64,000 nucleotides of DNA from Kocuria massiliensis (GTDB lineage: Bacteria; Actinomycetota; Actinomycetes; Actinomycetales; Micrococcaceae). Below the pieces are notes generated by a model that worked only from the letters and a program-made list of their open reading frames with translations, did not search any database and had not been told where the DNA came from. The stretch is taken from the NCBI RefSeq assembly GCF_900169715.1, contig NZ_LT835161.1, positions 1,045,590 to 1,109,589 of the forward strand, given 5' to 3'. Made by a program: the position numbers and the translations under genes. Positions 7,667 to 18,198 of this stretch are shown one piece after another (the first letter of the stretch is position 1; each line of letters starts with the position of its first letter).

Positions 7667-7712
7667 GGCAATGGCCAGCCGGGTCAGTTTTATACCCGTG
7701 CTGGCCATTGTC
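7667..7712. terminator. Intrinsic terminator between convergent genes
   Basis: Long stem GGCAATGGCCAGC-CGGGT / ACCCG-T-GCTGGCCATTGTC with one bulged T and a short AT-rich loop, between the MhuD-like gene (+) and the mntR-like gene (-). It can serve both strands. Confidence 0.75.
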
Positions 7713-7729
7713 GTTTCGACTGTGAATTT

Positions 7730-8410
7730 CTAGGCGGAGACAAAGACGGAGTCGGTCGCCTCGCGTCCCAATGAGAGGCTGTCCTCGCTCCCGGCGATGT
7801 GCACCTCGAGTCCACCCGAATACGGTGCGCCGGGGGAGATTTCGACCCGCACGCCGACTGTCAGCCCCTTCGCAGAAAAGTACTGAAGCAGCTGCGGGTC
7901 GGCATCGGAAATTCGTTCAATCGTCACCGGCCGTCCCGGTTCCGTGTCCGTGAGACGATGCGCTTCAGGAGTAGATATTGTTCCGTCGCGTCCAGGGATC
8001 GGGTCCCCGTGGGGGTCCCTTTCCGGGTGGCCCAGGACCTCGTCGATCCGGTCGATCATGAAATCGGAGACGGCGTGCTCCAATTCCTCCGCCTCGTCGT
8101 GTACCTGATCCCAGGTGTAACCGAGAGTTTCCACCAAAAAGGTCTCGAGGAGTCGGTGCCGTCGAACCATCGCGACGGCGTGCGAGCGACCCTCGTCCGT
8201 CAGCGTCACGGCGCCGTAGGGAGCGTGGGTGAGTAACCCCTGGGACGTGAGTTTGCGGACGGCGTCGGAAACCGACGACAACCGCAAGCCCGTAGTTTGC
8301 GCAATCGCCGAGGCGGTTACAGGGCTATCTGACCACTCGTTAAGGGACCAGATGGTCTTGAGGTAGTTCTGTGTGCTGTCGGTGAGCTGCGAGACGGACA
8401 TGCTCCCCAT
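7730..8410 (-). CDS. mntR: DtxR/MntR-family metal-dependent repressor, manganese type
   Basis: A 226-residue metalloregulator. The N-terminal winged helix (about 10-75, TASAIAQTTGLRLSSVSDAVRKL) is followed by the dimerisation domain with RRHRLLETFL and DEAEELEHAVSDFMIDRID, then HPERDPHGDPIP. At the position of the iron-type DtxR cysteine (EACRWEH) it has glutamate (E108, EAEELEH), which points to manganese. A C-terminal SH3/FeoA-like domain (about 150-226) is present. An ATG at 8401 (MSVSQLTD) is an equally good start; neither has a clear ribosome site. It would repress manganese uptake genes when Mn is replete, but none is adjacent. It lies 45 nt downstream of the anion transporter gene on the same strand. 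Confidence 0.82.
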   Translation of the reverse strand: MGSMSVSQLTDSTQNYLKTIWSLNEWSDSPVTASAIAQTTGLRLSSVSDAVRKLTSQGLLTHAPYGAVTLTDEGRSHAVAMVRRHRLLETFLVETLGYTWDQVHDEAEELEHAVSDFMIDRIDEVLGHPERDPHGDPIPGRDGTISTPEAHRLTDTEPGRPVTIERISDADPQLLQYFSAKGLTVGVRVEISPGAPYSGGLEVHIAGSEDSLSLGREATDSVFVSA

Positions 8411-8454
8411 CTTACGAACAAACGCCCAGGGGTTTCACGGTGACCAGGAGCGGG

Positions 8455-9918
8455 TCAGTTCCACATGCCCAGAAGGGCCATCCACGCGGTACCGATCGTG
8501 CCCCAAATAATCACGTTGGCCACCGAAGCGATGAAGCCGACGCGGAACCATTCGCGTGTGGACACGTAGCCCGATCCGTAGATCACGCCGGAGGGACCCG
8601 ACGCGTAGTGGGTGAGTCCGCCCATCAGGTTGCCGAGGAAGCCGAGGATCATCGCCGCAAACATGGGTGGCGTGCCGGTCGAGATCGCTGCCCCCAGGAA
8701 GACGGCGTACATCGCCACCACCTGGGCAGTATTCGAGGCGAAGAAGTAATGGACGTAGAGGTAGCTCAGCGCGAGGATCGCGAACGCCAAGGGCCACGGG
8801 AATCCGCCCACCATATTGCCCACCGAATTTCCGATCCAGCTCATCACACCCAGTGCGTTGAGTTGTGTGGCCATGCCGACCAAGACGGAGAAGAAGATCA
8901 GCGTGGACCAAGCGCCCGAATTAGCGGCCATATCCTTCCACGTCAGGACGCGAGTCACGAGCAGAATCGCGATGCCCAGGAAGGCCGCCGTCGTCGCGTT
9001 AATACCGAGTGAGCTACCCAAGACCCACAGGATGAGTAGGACCACGAAGGTCAGCAACATGATCCACTCTCCGCGGGACATGCTGCCGAGTTCCTTCAGC
9101 TGTTCCCGGGCATGGGCGGGGGCGTCGGGGGTCTTTTTCAGCGTCGGCGCGTAAACCTTGGACATCAGCCACGGCATCGTGATGAGTGAAACCAGACCCG
9201 GAAGTGCGGCGGCCAGTGCCCACCCGCCCCACGTGATATTGACATGGTGCTGGGAAGCGAAGCTGACGGCCAACGGATTTCCGGCCATGGCGGTCACGAA
9301 CATAGCCGAGGTGATCGTATTGACCTGGACCGAAGTCATCGAGAGGTAGGCACCGAGCCGCTTGCGGGATTCGTCGCTCTCCGAGGTAGAGCCGTTGACG
9401 GTCGCGAGCGAGGCAACGATGGGATACACGACGCCGCCGGCGCGGGCCGTATTCGACGGCGTCGCGGGGGAGAGCACCAGGTCGGTCAGGGCCATGCCGT
9501 AGGAGAGGCCGAGGGAAGATTTCCCGAGCGCCGAGACAAATAAGAGCGCGATCCGTCGGCCCAAACCGGTGATGAGGAATCCGTCGGCGATGAAAAAGGC
9601 GGCGACGATCAGCCAGATCGTGGAATCGCCGAAGCCCATGAGCGCTTCCTTTTTGGCGTTCATCGTCCCGGTGATCATCGCAGCGGCTAGACCAACGATG
9701 GCCACCGAAGCGGTGGGAAGCGGCTGGAGAATGAGCCCCAGGATCGTGCCGACGAAAATGCCGGCCATATGCATTCCTCGGGGATCCACACCCTCCGGAA
9801 CCGGGAGGAGATAGATAGCGGCCGTGACGATGAGGATCAGGGCGATCTTCAGCGTCATGGATTTCGTGTTGCCAGCTGAACCCTTGGGTTTCTGGGGTGC
9901 AACGGTCTTACTGCTCAC
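8455..9918 (-). CDS. DASS-family divalent anion:Na+ symporter (dicarboxylate/sulfate type)
   Basis: A 487-residue polytopic membrane protein. GTG at 9918 is the start because AAAGGA stands 7 nt upstream; a longer frame reaches 9981 without a site. Two SNT substrate/sodium motifs typical of the family are visible: SPATPSNTARAGGVVYP (around 155) and FFASNTAQV in the second half. Hydrophobic segments fill the rest, with a charged loop SESDESRKRL in the middle. The pattern is that of the SodiT1/2-oxoglutarate-malate translocator branch, so uptake or exchange of C4/C5 dicarboxylates is the best guess; sulfate or citrate cannot be excluded. It diverges from the App1-like gene. Confidence 0.86.
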   Translation of the reverse strand: MSSKTVAPQKPKGSAGNTKSMTLKIALILIVTAAIYLLPVPEGVDPRGMHMAGIFVGTILGLILQPLPTASVAIVGLAAAMITGTMNAKKEALMGFGDSTIWLIVAAFFIADGFLITGLGRRIALLFVSALGKSSLGLSYGMALTDLVLSPATPSNTARAGGVVYPIVASLATVNGSTSESDESRKRLGAYLSMTSVQVNTITSAMFVTAMAGNPLAVSFASQHHVNITWGGWALAAALPGLVSLITMPWLMSKVYAPTLKKTPDAPAHAREQLKELGSMSRGEWIMLLTFVVLLILWVLGSSLGINATTAAFLGIAILLVTRVLTWKDMAANSGAWSTLIFFSVLVGMATQLNALGVMSWIGNSVGNMVGGFPWPLAFAILALSYLYVHYFFASNTAQVVAMYAVFLGAAISTGTPPMFAAMILGFLGNLMGGLTHYASGPSGVIYGSGYVSTREWFRVGFIASVANVIIWGTIGTAWMALLGMWN

Positions 9919-10109
9919 GATGTGTCCTTTAAAAGTTTGACGTGACTGATGGGTACCCGGGCCCGTTATGCCCTGGATCAACCCCTTTCGACTTTAGGTC
10001 CGCGACGTCCGGATGTGGGGCCTGGAACGGCCAAAAACCGAGTTCCCCTCGCCACATTGACAGCACGGCGTGAGCCTGATTTGCCGAACCTCTGTGACAA
10101 ACTGGACAC

Positions 10110-11210
10110 ATGCCTCTATCTCGGCCCCGCATCCGCAGGAACCACGCGAAGACGCGCCGCACACCGTCCATGAGTCGTGAGGCGGTGAACCTGGGGTACC
10201 GCATCGCCGATGGAATTCACGAACGTCGTGAAAAGGCGGCCATTAAAGCTGGCAACGAGCCCGCGATCGTGCCCTTCGTGGGTTACGGATCCACCCAGTG
10301 GGTCAGGGTTTTGGGGCGTGCCCTATACAAAACGATGTTGTTTTCGGAACTGAGCGAGACGTTCTCGGGTGATCAACGAGCCAGCAGCCCGGCACGCGGC
10401 TGGCGCTCCTTCACCTCGGTCCCGATTTCCTACGCAGAAATTACGGTGACGATCGGCGGACAGCAATTTCAGGTGTCCTCCGACCGTGGAGGGGTCCTCG
10501 ACGTGAGCCTCGACATCACCCTCGAGCCTGGCGTGCATGAAGTGACCATGAGCATGGAGGGATCCGAGACGGTTTCGTCCAGCGTGTATGTGGTTCCCGA
10601 GGACGAAAACATCGGCATCATCTGCGACGTCGACGACACCGTCATGGTTACCGCTTTGCCTCGCCCGCTTTTGGCGGCCTGGAACTCCTTTGTGCTGAGC
10701 GAGCACGCACGTATGCCGACCCCCGGAATGCCCGTCTTACTCGAACGCATTCATCGGGCCCACCCGACGTCGCCGGTGATGTACCTATCGACCGGAGCGT
10801 GGAATGTCGCGCCAACCCTTCGCCGGTTCTTGTCTCGAAATGCCTATCCGGAAGGCACACTTCTGCTGACCGACTGGGGCCCTACAAGGACGAGGTGGTT
10901 CCGTTCGGGCGCGGCCCACAAGGTCAATTCGTTGCGACGACTGGCCCGTGAGTTCCCGGACATGAAGTGGATTCTCATTGGCGACGACGGTCAGAGCGAT
11001 CCCGACATCTATAACGGCTTCGCTTTGAGGTACCCCGAGCACGTTGCTGCCATCATTATTCGTAATCTCACCGTCGGCGAGTCCGTCTTGGCGTCGGGCC
11101 GGGTCTGGGGAGACGACCGTGCCCGGGAAATTGCCGCAGGTTCACTGTGGATGGAGGCCAACGACGGCGCGACTCTCTGCGACAAGCTCAAGCGCACCGA
11201 CCTCTTGTGA
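10110..11210 (+). CDS. App1-like phosphatidate phosphatase (DUF2183, HAD superfamily)
   Basis: A 366-residue cytosolic-looking protein. A beta-rich N-terminal half (about 60-175, with VPISYAEITVTIGGQQ and GSETVSSSVYVVPED) is followed by a HAD-type catalytic domain starting with ICDVDDTVMVT, the DxDxT nucleophile motif. Then come STGAWNV and TDWGPTRTRWF, and IGDDGQSDPDIY supplies the acidic metal ligands. This is the App1 catalytic family, whose yeast member dephosphorylates phosphatidic acid; bacterial substrates are unproven. ATG 10110 lacks a clear ribosome site, and ATG 10170 is an alternative. A leaderless transcript is possible. No operon partner: the DASS gene diverges and nrdH follows after 315 nt. 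Confidence 0.85.
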   Translation: MPLSRPRIRRNHAKTRRTPSMSREAVNLGYRIADGIHERREKAAIKAGNEPAIVPFVGYGSTQWVRVLGRALYKTMLFSELSETFSGDQRASSPARGWRSFTSVPISYAEITVTIGGQQFQVSSDRGGVLDVSLDITLEPGVHEVTMSMEGSETVSSSVYVVPEDENIGIICDVDDTVMVTALPRPLLAAWNSFVLSEHARMPTPGMPVLLERIHRAHPTSPVMYLSTGAWNVAPTLRRFLSRNAYPEGTLLLTDWGPTRTRWFRSGAAHKVNSLRRLAREFPDMKWILIGDDGQSDPDIYNGFALRYPEHVAAIIIRNLTVGESVLASGRVWGDDRAREIAAGSLWMEANDGATLCDKLKRTDLL

Positions 11211-11525
11211 GGTCATTCGCGACACGCGAGTGTCGTCGTGTTTCTCATGAATTTTAGGTGACGGATTCTGTGGACAGACCTGTGGTCGAGCGTCCGTCAG
11301 GAAAGCATCGACCGTGCGATTTCGCGGCGGAACGCTCCACGAATTACATCCTTGTTGTGTGCACACCCTGGGGATAACTTTGGCGGTCAAAAACACATAT
11401 GTTGGGGGCTCTTCTGGAAGCCAACACAAGATGTAGTATTGATTCGAACCCAGCGACGTCGCTCGAGGAAGCAGGTAAAACTGCTCAGAGCACCTGTCGC
11501 CCATCCCATGGCACGAGGAGAAACC
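11211..11525 (+). promoter_or_regulatory. Intergenic region and nrd promoter area
   Basis: A 315-nt gap between the App1-like gene and nrdH. A small hairpin (CGACAC-GCGA-GTGTCG) at 11220-11235 may end the upstream transcript. The distal half becomes AT-rich and holds the putative NrdR boxes (listed separately) before a GAGGAG ribosome site at about 11516-11521. Confidence 0.55.
11393..11439 (+). promoter_or_regulatory. Putative pair of NrdR boxes
   Basis: ACACAAGATGTAGTAT at 11424-11439 agrees with the known NrdR consensus (acaCwAtATaTwgtgt) at about 13 of 16 positions. A weaker copy starts at 11393 (ACACATATGTTGGGGG, matching best if one base is missing), exactly 31 bp upstream. NrdR boxes usually come in pairs about three helical turns apart. 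NrdR with ATP/dATP would repress the nrdHIEF genes from here. Confidence 0.5.
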
Positions 11526-11762
11526 ATGTCAATCACCGTTTACACCAAGCCCGCCTGCGTCCAGTGCAACGCGACTTACCGTGCCCTCGACAAGCGAGGC
11601 ATCTCCTACGACGTCGTGGATGTCACCGAGGACAGCCAGGCTCTCGAGCACATCAAGGGATTGGGCTACATGCAGGCCCCCGTCGTCGTCACCGAGGATG
11701 ATCACTGGTCGGGTTTCCGCCCGGACAAGATCTCGACCTTGGACGTCGCCCTCGCTTCCTAA
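11526..11762 (+). CDS. nrdH: Glutaredoxin-like protein NrdH
   Basis: Seventy-eight-residue thioredoxin-fold electron donor for class Ib ribonucleotide reductase. The redox motif is CVQC at residues 11-14 (YTKPACVQCNATYRAL); YMQAPVVV and the NrdH signature WSGFRPDKI lie further on. ATG 11526 is preceded by GAGGAG; a longer upstream frame to 11352 runs through the operator region and is not credible. First gene of nrdHIEF, with nrdI 36 nt downstream. Confidence 0.97.
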   Translation: MSITVYTKPACVQCNATYRALDKRGISYDVVDVTEDSQALEHIKGLGYMQAPVVVTEDDHWSGFRPDKISTLDVALAS

Positions 11763-11798
11763 CCTCAACCGCTCACTCGTAGATTTCGGGAGCACCTC

Positions 11799-12263
11799 AT
11801 GGATACTGCGCTCGAAACTTCTCGTGGCGCACCGTTGACGGACGACGAACCACTGATCGTCTACTTCTCCTCCGTCTCCGGAAACACCCAGAAATTCGTT
11901 GACAAGGTGGACGCCGCGTCACTTCGGCTTCCATTGCGCACCGGCGAGGAGACGATCCATATGGATCGTCCGTACGTCCTGTGCGTTCCCACCTACGGAC
12001 GGCCCCGTTCCGGCGGAGCCATCCCGCCTCAGGTCATGAAATTCCTGCAGGTTCCCCAGAACCGGGAACTGATGCTCGGAGTCATGGGCGCGGGAAACAC
12101 CAACTTCGGGGAACACTTTTGCATCGCGGCGGACAAAATTGCCGTCAAATGCCGTGTCCCCGTCCTCTATAAATTCGAGCTCATGGGCACCAGCGACGAT
12201 GTTGCCCGCGTTAACGAAGGATTGAAAGCTTTTTGGAAACACAACTCCCCACTCGCGACGTAA
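11799..12263 (+). CDS. nrdI: Flavodoxin-like NrdI
   Basis: Small flavoprotein (154 residues) that supplies the oxidant for assembling the Mn(III)2-tyrosyl radical of NrdF. FMN-binding signatures are [17 protein letters not shown] (phosphate loop), [17 protein letters not shown] and [13 protein letters not shown]. Ribosome site GGGAG precedes ATG 11799. Its 3' end overlaps the probable TTG start of nrdE by 31 nt, which implies coupled translation. Confidence 0.96.
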   Translation: MDTALETSRGAPLTDDEPLIVYFSSVSGNTQKFVDKVDAASLRLPLRTGEETIHMDRPYVLCVPTYGRPRSGGAIPPQVMKFLQVPQNRELMLGVMGAGNTNFGEHFCIAADKIAVKCRVPVLYKFELMGTSDDVARVNEGLKAFWKHNSPLAT

Positions 12264-14413
12264 GCTCTGAACGCGGTCACGACGACCCCACCATCCCGGA
12301 GAAGTACAAGGGCCTGGGGTATCACGAGCTCAACGCGATGCTCAATTTGTACGACGCGAACGGCAAGATCCAGTTCGACGCCGACCGTCAGGCCGCGCGC
12401 CAGTACTTCTTGCAGCACGTCAATAACAACACCGTGTTCTTCCACGACCTCGAAGAGAAGCTCAAGTACCTGGTTGAGCATCAGTACTACGAGCCCGAGG
12501 TCCTGGAGCAGTACTCGATGGACTTCATCCGGTCCCTCTCGAAGCTCGCTTACGCCAAGAAGTTTCGTTTCCCGACCTTCCTCGGGGCGTTCAAGTTCTA
12601 CACCTCCTACACGCTGAAAACTTTCGACGGACAGCGTTACCTGGAGCGTTTCGAGGACCGCGTGGTCATGGTGTCGCTCGCCCTGGCACGGGGTGATGAA
12701 ACCCTCGCGACGCAGCTCGTCGAAGAAATCATCTCCGGACGTTTCCAGCCGGCAACTCCTACCTTCCTGAACGCGGGCAAGAAGCAACGCGGCGAACTCG
12801 TCTCCTGTTTCCTCCTGCGCATCGAAGACAACATGGAGTCGATTGGTCGCTCCATTAACTCCGCTCTGCAGCTGTCCAAGCGTGGGGGAGGCGTGGCCTT
12901 TGCCCTCACCAACCTGCGTGAGTCGGGCGCGCCCATCAAGAAGATCGAGAATCAGTCTTCTGGCGTGATTCCGGTGATGAAGCTCCTGGAAGACTCGTTC
13001 TCCTACGCGAACCAGCTGGGTGCTCGTCAGGGTGCCGGCGCCGTATACCTGCACGCACATCACCCGGACATCTACCGATTCCTGGACACCAAGCGGGAGA
13101 ACGCGGACGAAAAGATCCGCATCAAGACCCTCTCACTCGGCGTCGTCATTCCGGACATCACGTTTGAGCTCGCGAAGCGGAACGAGGACATGTACCTGTT
13201 CTCGCCGTACGACGTCGAGCGCGTTTACGGCGTGCCGTTCTCGGACGTGAACGTCACCGAGAAGTACTACGAGATGGTCGACGACTCGCGCATCGCGAAG
13301 AAAAAGATCAACGCCCGTGAGTTCTTCCAGACGCTCGCCGAGATCCAGTTTGAATCCGGTTACCCGTATGTGATGTTCGAAGACACCGTGAATCGGGCTA
13401 ACCCGATCGACGGCAAGATCATCATGTCCAACCTCTGCTCGGAGATCCTTCAGGTCTCGCAGCCCTCGGAGTACAACCCGGGACTGGATTACGACCACAT
13501 CGGCAAGGACATTTCCTGCAACCTCGGTTCCTTGAACGTGGCCGGGACGATGGATTCCCCGGACTTCGGCCGAACCATCGAAACTGCCATCCGTGGGTTG
13601 ACGGCCGTCTCGGACATGTCCGAGATCGAATCGGTGCCGTCTATTGCCCGAGGCAATTCGATGTCGCACGCGATTGGCCTGGGGCAGATGAACCTGCACG
13701 GGTACCTGGCGCGTGAACGCGTGTTCTACGGTTCGGAAGAGGGTATCGACTTCACGAATATCTACTTCTACACCGTGTTGTTCCACGCGTTGCGGGCTTC
13801 CAACAAGATCGCCATCGAACGCGGGGAAACCTTCGTAGGCTTCGAAAAGTCGAGCTACGCCTCGGGTGAGTTCTTCGACAAGTACGTCAAGCAGTCGTGG
13901 GAGCCGGCCACCGAGCGTGTCCGTGAACTGTTCTCCGAAACGCACATTCCCACTCAGGCCGATTGGGAAGAGCTCAAGGCGAGCGTCATGGAGCACGGCA
14001 TTTACAACCAGAATTTGCAGGCCGTCCCGCCGACCGGTTCGATTTCTTACATCAATGGCTCGACCTCCTCGATCCACCCGATCGCTTCGAAGATCGAGAT
14101 CCGTAAGGAAGGTAAGCTCGGGCGCGTTTACTACCCGGCTCCGTACCTGGATAACGACAACCTTGAGTACTTCCAGGATGCCTACGAAATCGGCCACGAG
14201 AAGATCATCGACACCTACGCGGCCGCCACGCAGCACGTGGATCAGGGTCTGTCTTTGACGCTATTCTTCCCGGACACGGCCACGACGCGTGACATCAACA
14301 AGGCTCAGATCTACGCGTGGCGCAAGGGGATCAAGACGATCTACTACGTGCGACTGCGTCAGCTCGCTTTGGAGGGCACCGAGGTCGAAGGCTGCGTCTC
14401 CTGCATGCTGTAA
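12233..14413 (+). CDS. nrdE: Class Ib ribonucleotide reductase large subunit NrdE
   Basis: Reduces ribonucleoside diphosphates to deoxyribonucleotides. At 726 residues it is of normal length. Active-site features are [12 protein letters not shown] (redox cysteine), NLCSEI (thiyl-radical cysteine), the [18 protein letters not shown] loop, and the C-terminal GCVSCML cysteine pair that is re-reduced by NrdH. As in other class Ib enzymes there is no N-terminal ATP-cone. TTG 12233 is the only usable early start, with AAGGA about 11 nt upstream inside nrdI; the next in-frame ATG would remove conserved YHELNAML residues. Long antisense frames here are shadows. Confidence 0.96.
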   Translation: METQLPTRDVSSERGHDDPTIPEKYKGLGYHELNAMLNLYDANGKIQFDADRQAARQYFLQHVNNNTVFFHDLEEKLKYLVEHQYYEPEVLEQYSMDFIRSLSKLAYAKKFRFPTFLGAFKFYTSYTLKTFDGQRYLERFEDRVVMVSLALARGDETLATQLVEEIISGRFQPATPTFLNAGKKQRGELVSCFLLRIEDNMESIGRSINSALQLSKRGGGVAFALTNLRESGAPIKKIENQSSGVIPVMKLLEDSFSYANQLGARQGAGAVYLHAHHPDIYRFLDTKRENADEKIRIKTLSLGVVIPDITFELAKRNEDMYLFSPYDVERVYGVPFSDVNVTEKYYEMVDDSRIAKKKINAREFFQTLAEIQFESGYPYVMFEDTVNRANPIDGKIIMSNLCSEILQVSQPSEYNPGLDYDHIGKDISCNLGSLNVAGTMDSPDFGRTIETAIRGLTAVSDMSEIESVPSIARGNSMSHAIGLGQMNLHGYLARERVFYGSEEGIDFTNIYFYTVLFHALRASNKIAIERGETFVGFEKSSYASGEFFDKYVKQSWEPATERVRELFSETHIPTQADWEELKASVMEHGIYNQNLQAVPPTGSISYINGSTSSIHPIASKIEIRKEGKLGRVYYPAPYLDNDNLEYFQDAYEIGHEKIIDTYAAATQHVDQGLSLTLFFPDTATTRDINKAQIYAWRKGIKTIYYVRLRQLALEGTEVEGCVSCML

Positions 14414-15529
<1,116 letters not shown>

Positions 15530-15572
15530 ACCCCGTCGTCGTCACACGATGAGAATGCTGTGACTTGAGAAT

Positions 15573-15608
15573 TGCCCGGGCCGTTGGAACACCACGGCCC
15601 GGGCATTG
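15573..15608 (+). terminator. Intrinsic terminator of nrdHIEF
   Basis: Twelve-pair stem TGCCCGGGCCGT / ACGGCCCGGGCA with a 9-nt loop, 43 nt after nrdF, followed by TTGTCGTT. Confidence 0.8.
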
Positions 15609-15725
15609 TCGTTCCAGCCGCGCAGTCACGGAGCAGGTTCGTTCACTCACAGGGGAGCCAGTCGCGCCACGGTAGCAGCTCGCCGTATTCTCGAGGTGAA
15701 GATCACCTAGGTTAGGAGTCACACC

Positions 15726-16439
15726 GTGGCACATGCTGCAACGTCGGAGCAGGAATCCCAGACCCACCACCGCGGGGAATCGGCCCTGTCACAGCCGAGG
15801 TCCACCAAGTCACCCACAGAGCTTCAGATAGACCGGGTGTACCGTCAGGTCGGGAACAAGCAGTCGCACCACGTCGTCGTGCTGGAGCAGACCTTTACAA
15901 ACTCCGCCGACGACATCTGGCAGGCCCTGACGACGCCGGAGTCCTTGGGTGTGTGGCTCGAACCGGTCGACATCATTTCTCAGGAAAGGCGCCGCTTCAG
16001 GACGGGCAAGACCGGAACCGAAGGCACCGTCGAGATCTTCGACGCGCCCCGATTGCTCCAGGTGTCCTGGGAAAACGGCTCACAAATCGGCGAACTGCAG
16101 ATCTCCATCACGCAGACCGAAGCCGGCTCCTCGTTGACGCTTCGGCATCGTGTTCCGGCCGACGAGCACTGGGACACCTACGGCGCAGGAGCGACCGGCG
16201 TCGGCTGGGATGGCGCGTTCTTGGCACTCCACGCGTATCTTTCGGGACGGGCGGCGACGGTGCGCGAACGCATGGCCGCGCTGGAAGGCTCGGAAGAGGG
16301 CAATCGTTTCATCGAGGATTCCAGCAAAGCATGGGAAGCCGCGCAGGTGAAGGCCGGCGACGACGAGGCGACCGCGCGCTCACAGGCCGAACGTACTCAG
16401 GCCTTCTACCGCGGTGAGGAAGCTCCGAACCAGGCGTAG
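15726..16439 (+). CDS. SRPBCC (AHSA1-like) domain protein
   Basis: A 237-residue protein starting at GTG 15726 with TTAGGAG 8 nt upstream. Residues 45-170 form an AHSA1/START-like ligand-binding fold: FTNSADDIWQALTTPESLGVWLEP, GTVEIFDAPRLLQVSW, TEAGSSLTLRHRVP and GWDGAFLAL. The N-terminal 40 residues are hydrophilic, and the C-terminal 55 are an alanine/glutamate-rich helix (EAAQVKAGDDEATARSQAERT). This class binds small hydrophobic ligands or assists Hsp90-like partners; here nothing indicates which. It stands alone between nrdF and the convergent SulP gene. Confidence 0.8.
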   Translation: MAHAATSEQESQTHHRGESALSQPRSTKSPTELQIDRVYRQVGNKQSHHVVVLEQTFTNSADDIWQALTTPESLGVWLEPVDIISQERRRFRTGKTGTEGTVEIFDAPRLLQVSWENGSQIGELQISITQTEAGSSLTLRHRVPADEHWDTYGAGATGVGWDGAFLALHAYLSGRAATVRERMAALEGSEEGNRFIEDSSKAWEAAQVKAGDDEATARSQAERTQAFYRGEEAPNQA

Positions 16440-16490
16440 CTTCACAAGCGCCGGCTTTCGCGGGGCGAATTTCGTCGCCAGATTTCGAGT

Positions 16491-16534
16491 CAGGGCGTGT
16501 GATGTCAGCATCAAGGCTGGCTTCACACGCCCTG
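16491..16534. terminator. Intrinsic terminator between convergent genes
   Basis: Twelve-pair stem CAGGGCGTGTGA / TCACACGCCCTG, extensible by flanking GAGT/GAGTC, between the SRPBCC gene (+) and the SulP gene (-). Confidence 0.75.
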
Positions 16535-16550
16535 AGTCGTCCCCCGTTGC

Positions 16551-18068
16551 CTAATCTGCGCCGTCGCTTCGATTGAGGTGTCCGGTGAGGCGCTCATGGA
16601 TTCGAGCGGAGGACGGGTCCAGCCCAACGACTTTCACCAGGTGCCTGCCCCGTCGATACCGGTCCATGATCGAGTCGAGTGCTGCCACCGTGGAAGCATC
16701 CCTGATCCTGGCCTGGGAAAAATCAAGGGTCACTCGTTCGGGGTCTTCGGCATAGTGGAAGGACTCGTACAGGTCGTTCGAGGAGGCAAAGAACAGAGTC
16801 CCGTCAATGCCATAGCGCACGGAGGCGAGCTCATCGCCGTCGTACTCCGGAATCCTAGTGACTTCCACCAAATGTGCCACGCGCCGCGCAAAAGCAATCA
16901 TCGCAGCCATCACCCCAACGGCTACTCCTAATGCCAGATTGTGGGTCGCTACGGTCACCACCACGGTCAGCACCATGACCAGAGTTTCGGACCAGGGCAT
17001 GCGCCGCAGGAGCCGTGGCCGCACGGAGTGCCAGTCAAAGGTTGTGAACGCTACGTAGACCATCACCGCGGCGAGCGCAGCCATCGGAATGACCGCTAAT
17101 ACCCCGTGCAAGCTCAGAATGAGCGCGAGTACCGAGGCCGCGGCCACCAACGAGGACAAACGCGTGCGGCCTCCGGTCTTCACGTTGATCATTGTTTGCC
17201 CAATCATGGCGCAACCTGCCGAACTCCCGAAGAGTCCCGAGACGACGTTGGCCAGCCCGAGCGCCCATGATTCCCGTGTTTTCCGTGACGGGGTATCGGT
17301 GAGGTCATCGACCAACGCTGCCGTCAGGAGGGACTCGATCAGGCCGACCACGGCCATCGCAAAAGCCACCGGTGCTATGGCCACGAACAGGTCCCAAGAC
17401 CACGGCACGTGAGGAAGCCCGAATGCTGGTAACCCTTCCGGTAGCGAGCCCGTCTGACCGACGGTGGGCACATGTCCACCCACGAGTAGCGAAACCGCCG
17501 TCACCGCCGCTATCGCGACCAGCGGTGCGGGGATCAGAGTGAACCAGCGGGGCAGGAGGAAGACGATGAGTAGCCCCAGGGCGACCAGTGGGTAGACCAT
17601 CCATGGAACCCCCATGAGCTCTGGCATTTGCGAACTAAATATCAGGATGGCCAGCGCATTGATGAACCCCTTCATGACCGACCTCGGAATGAATCGCATC
17701 AGCTTCGCAGCGCCGAGCATGGCCAAAAGGATTTGAAAGAGACCGGTGAGGATCACGGCTGCAAAATAGTATTGAACACCGTGACTGGCGATGAGAGGCG
17801 CGGCGACCAACGCCACGGAACCTGCAGCCGCGGAGACCATCGCGGGACGACCACCAAACACGGAGGTGACGAAAGCGATAATGACCGCTCCGAACAGACC
17901 CGTGCGAGGATCCAAGCCGGTGGCGATGGCAAAAGCCATGGCCTCAGGTATCAAGGCTAAAGACGTGACAATACCGGCGAGGACTTCTGTCAGAGCGGTA
18001 CGAGGGTTCCTGATCGCTTGAGCGATACTTAGCGGTTGAGCCGCCACGGGGGATGCCAAAAAGGCCAC
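16551..18068 (-). CDS. SulP-family anion transporter with STAS domain
   Basis: A 505-residue inner-membrane transporter. GTG 18068 is the start, with AGGAG 9 nt upstream; the longer frame to 18455 overlaps the divergent ligase gene and is not coding. The transport domain (about 15-410) shows the SulP hallmark EVLAGIVTSLALIPEAMAFA near residue 25, then GRPAMVSAAAGSVALV, and SSAGCAMIGQTMINVKTGGRTRLS near 300. A cytoplasmic STAS domain (about 430-500) includes VTLDFSQARIRDASTVAALD. Sulfate, bicarbonate or other anions are possible substrates; nothing nearby decides. It is divergent from the lipoate-ligase-like gene with about 130 nt between starts. Confidence 0.9.
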   Translation of the reverse strand: MAFLASPVAAQPLSIAQAIRNPRTALTEVLAGIVTSLALIPEAMAFAIATGLDPRTGLFGAVIIAFVTSVFGGRPAMVSAAAGSVALVAAPLIASHGVQYYFAAVILTGLFQILLAMLGAAKLMRFIPRSVMKGFINALAILIFSSQMPELMGVPWMVYPLVALGLLIVFLLPRWFTLIPAPLVAIAAVTAVSLLVGGHVPTVGQTGSLPEGLPAFGLPHVPWSWDLFVAIAPVAFAMAVVGLIESLLTAALVDDLTDTPSRKTRESWALGLANVVSGLFGSSAGCAMIGQTMINVKTGGRTRLSSLVAAASVLALILSLHGVLAVIPMAALAAVMVYVAFTTFDWHSVRPRLLRRMPWSETLVMVLTVVVTVATHNLALGVAVGVMAAMIAFARRVAHLVEVTRIPEYDGDELASVRYGIDGTLFFASSNDLYESFHYAEDPERVTLDFSQARIRDASTVAALDSIMDRYRRGRHLVKVVGLDPSSARIHERLTGHLNRSDGAD

Positions 18069-18198
18069 GAAGATTCGCTCCTGATGAGGTGGGGATGCCG
18101 AATCCAAGAGTATCGGAAGGAGGTGCCGAGATTCTCGCGAAGATTTCTTTTCGGGGGTCAAGGTAATCTCTCGTTGAAACCTACACATGAGGACGACC

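Noticed and set aside
3541-7700. Direct repeat of the tRNA-Ala 3' end as attR
   Set aside because: I looked for copies of the T-arm/acceptor sequence in the island and its right side and saw none, so the element's right boundary is undefined.
15705-15725. TAGGTTAGG as an iron-regulator (DtxR/IdeR) box before the SRPBCC gene
   Set aside because: Only one half-site matches, and it doubles as the ribosome site TTAGGAG.
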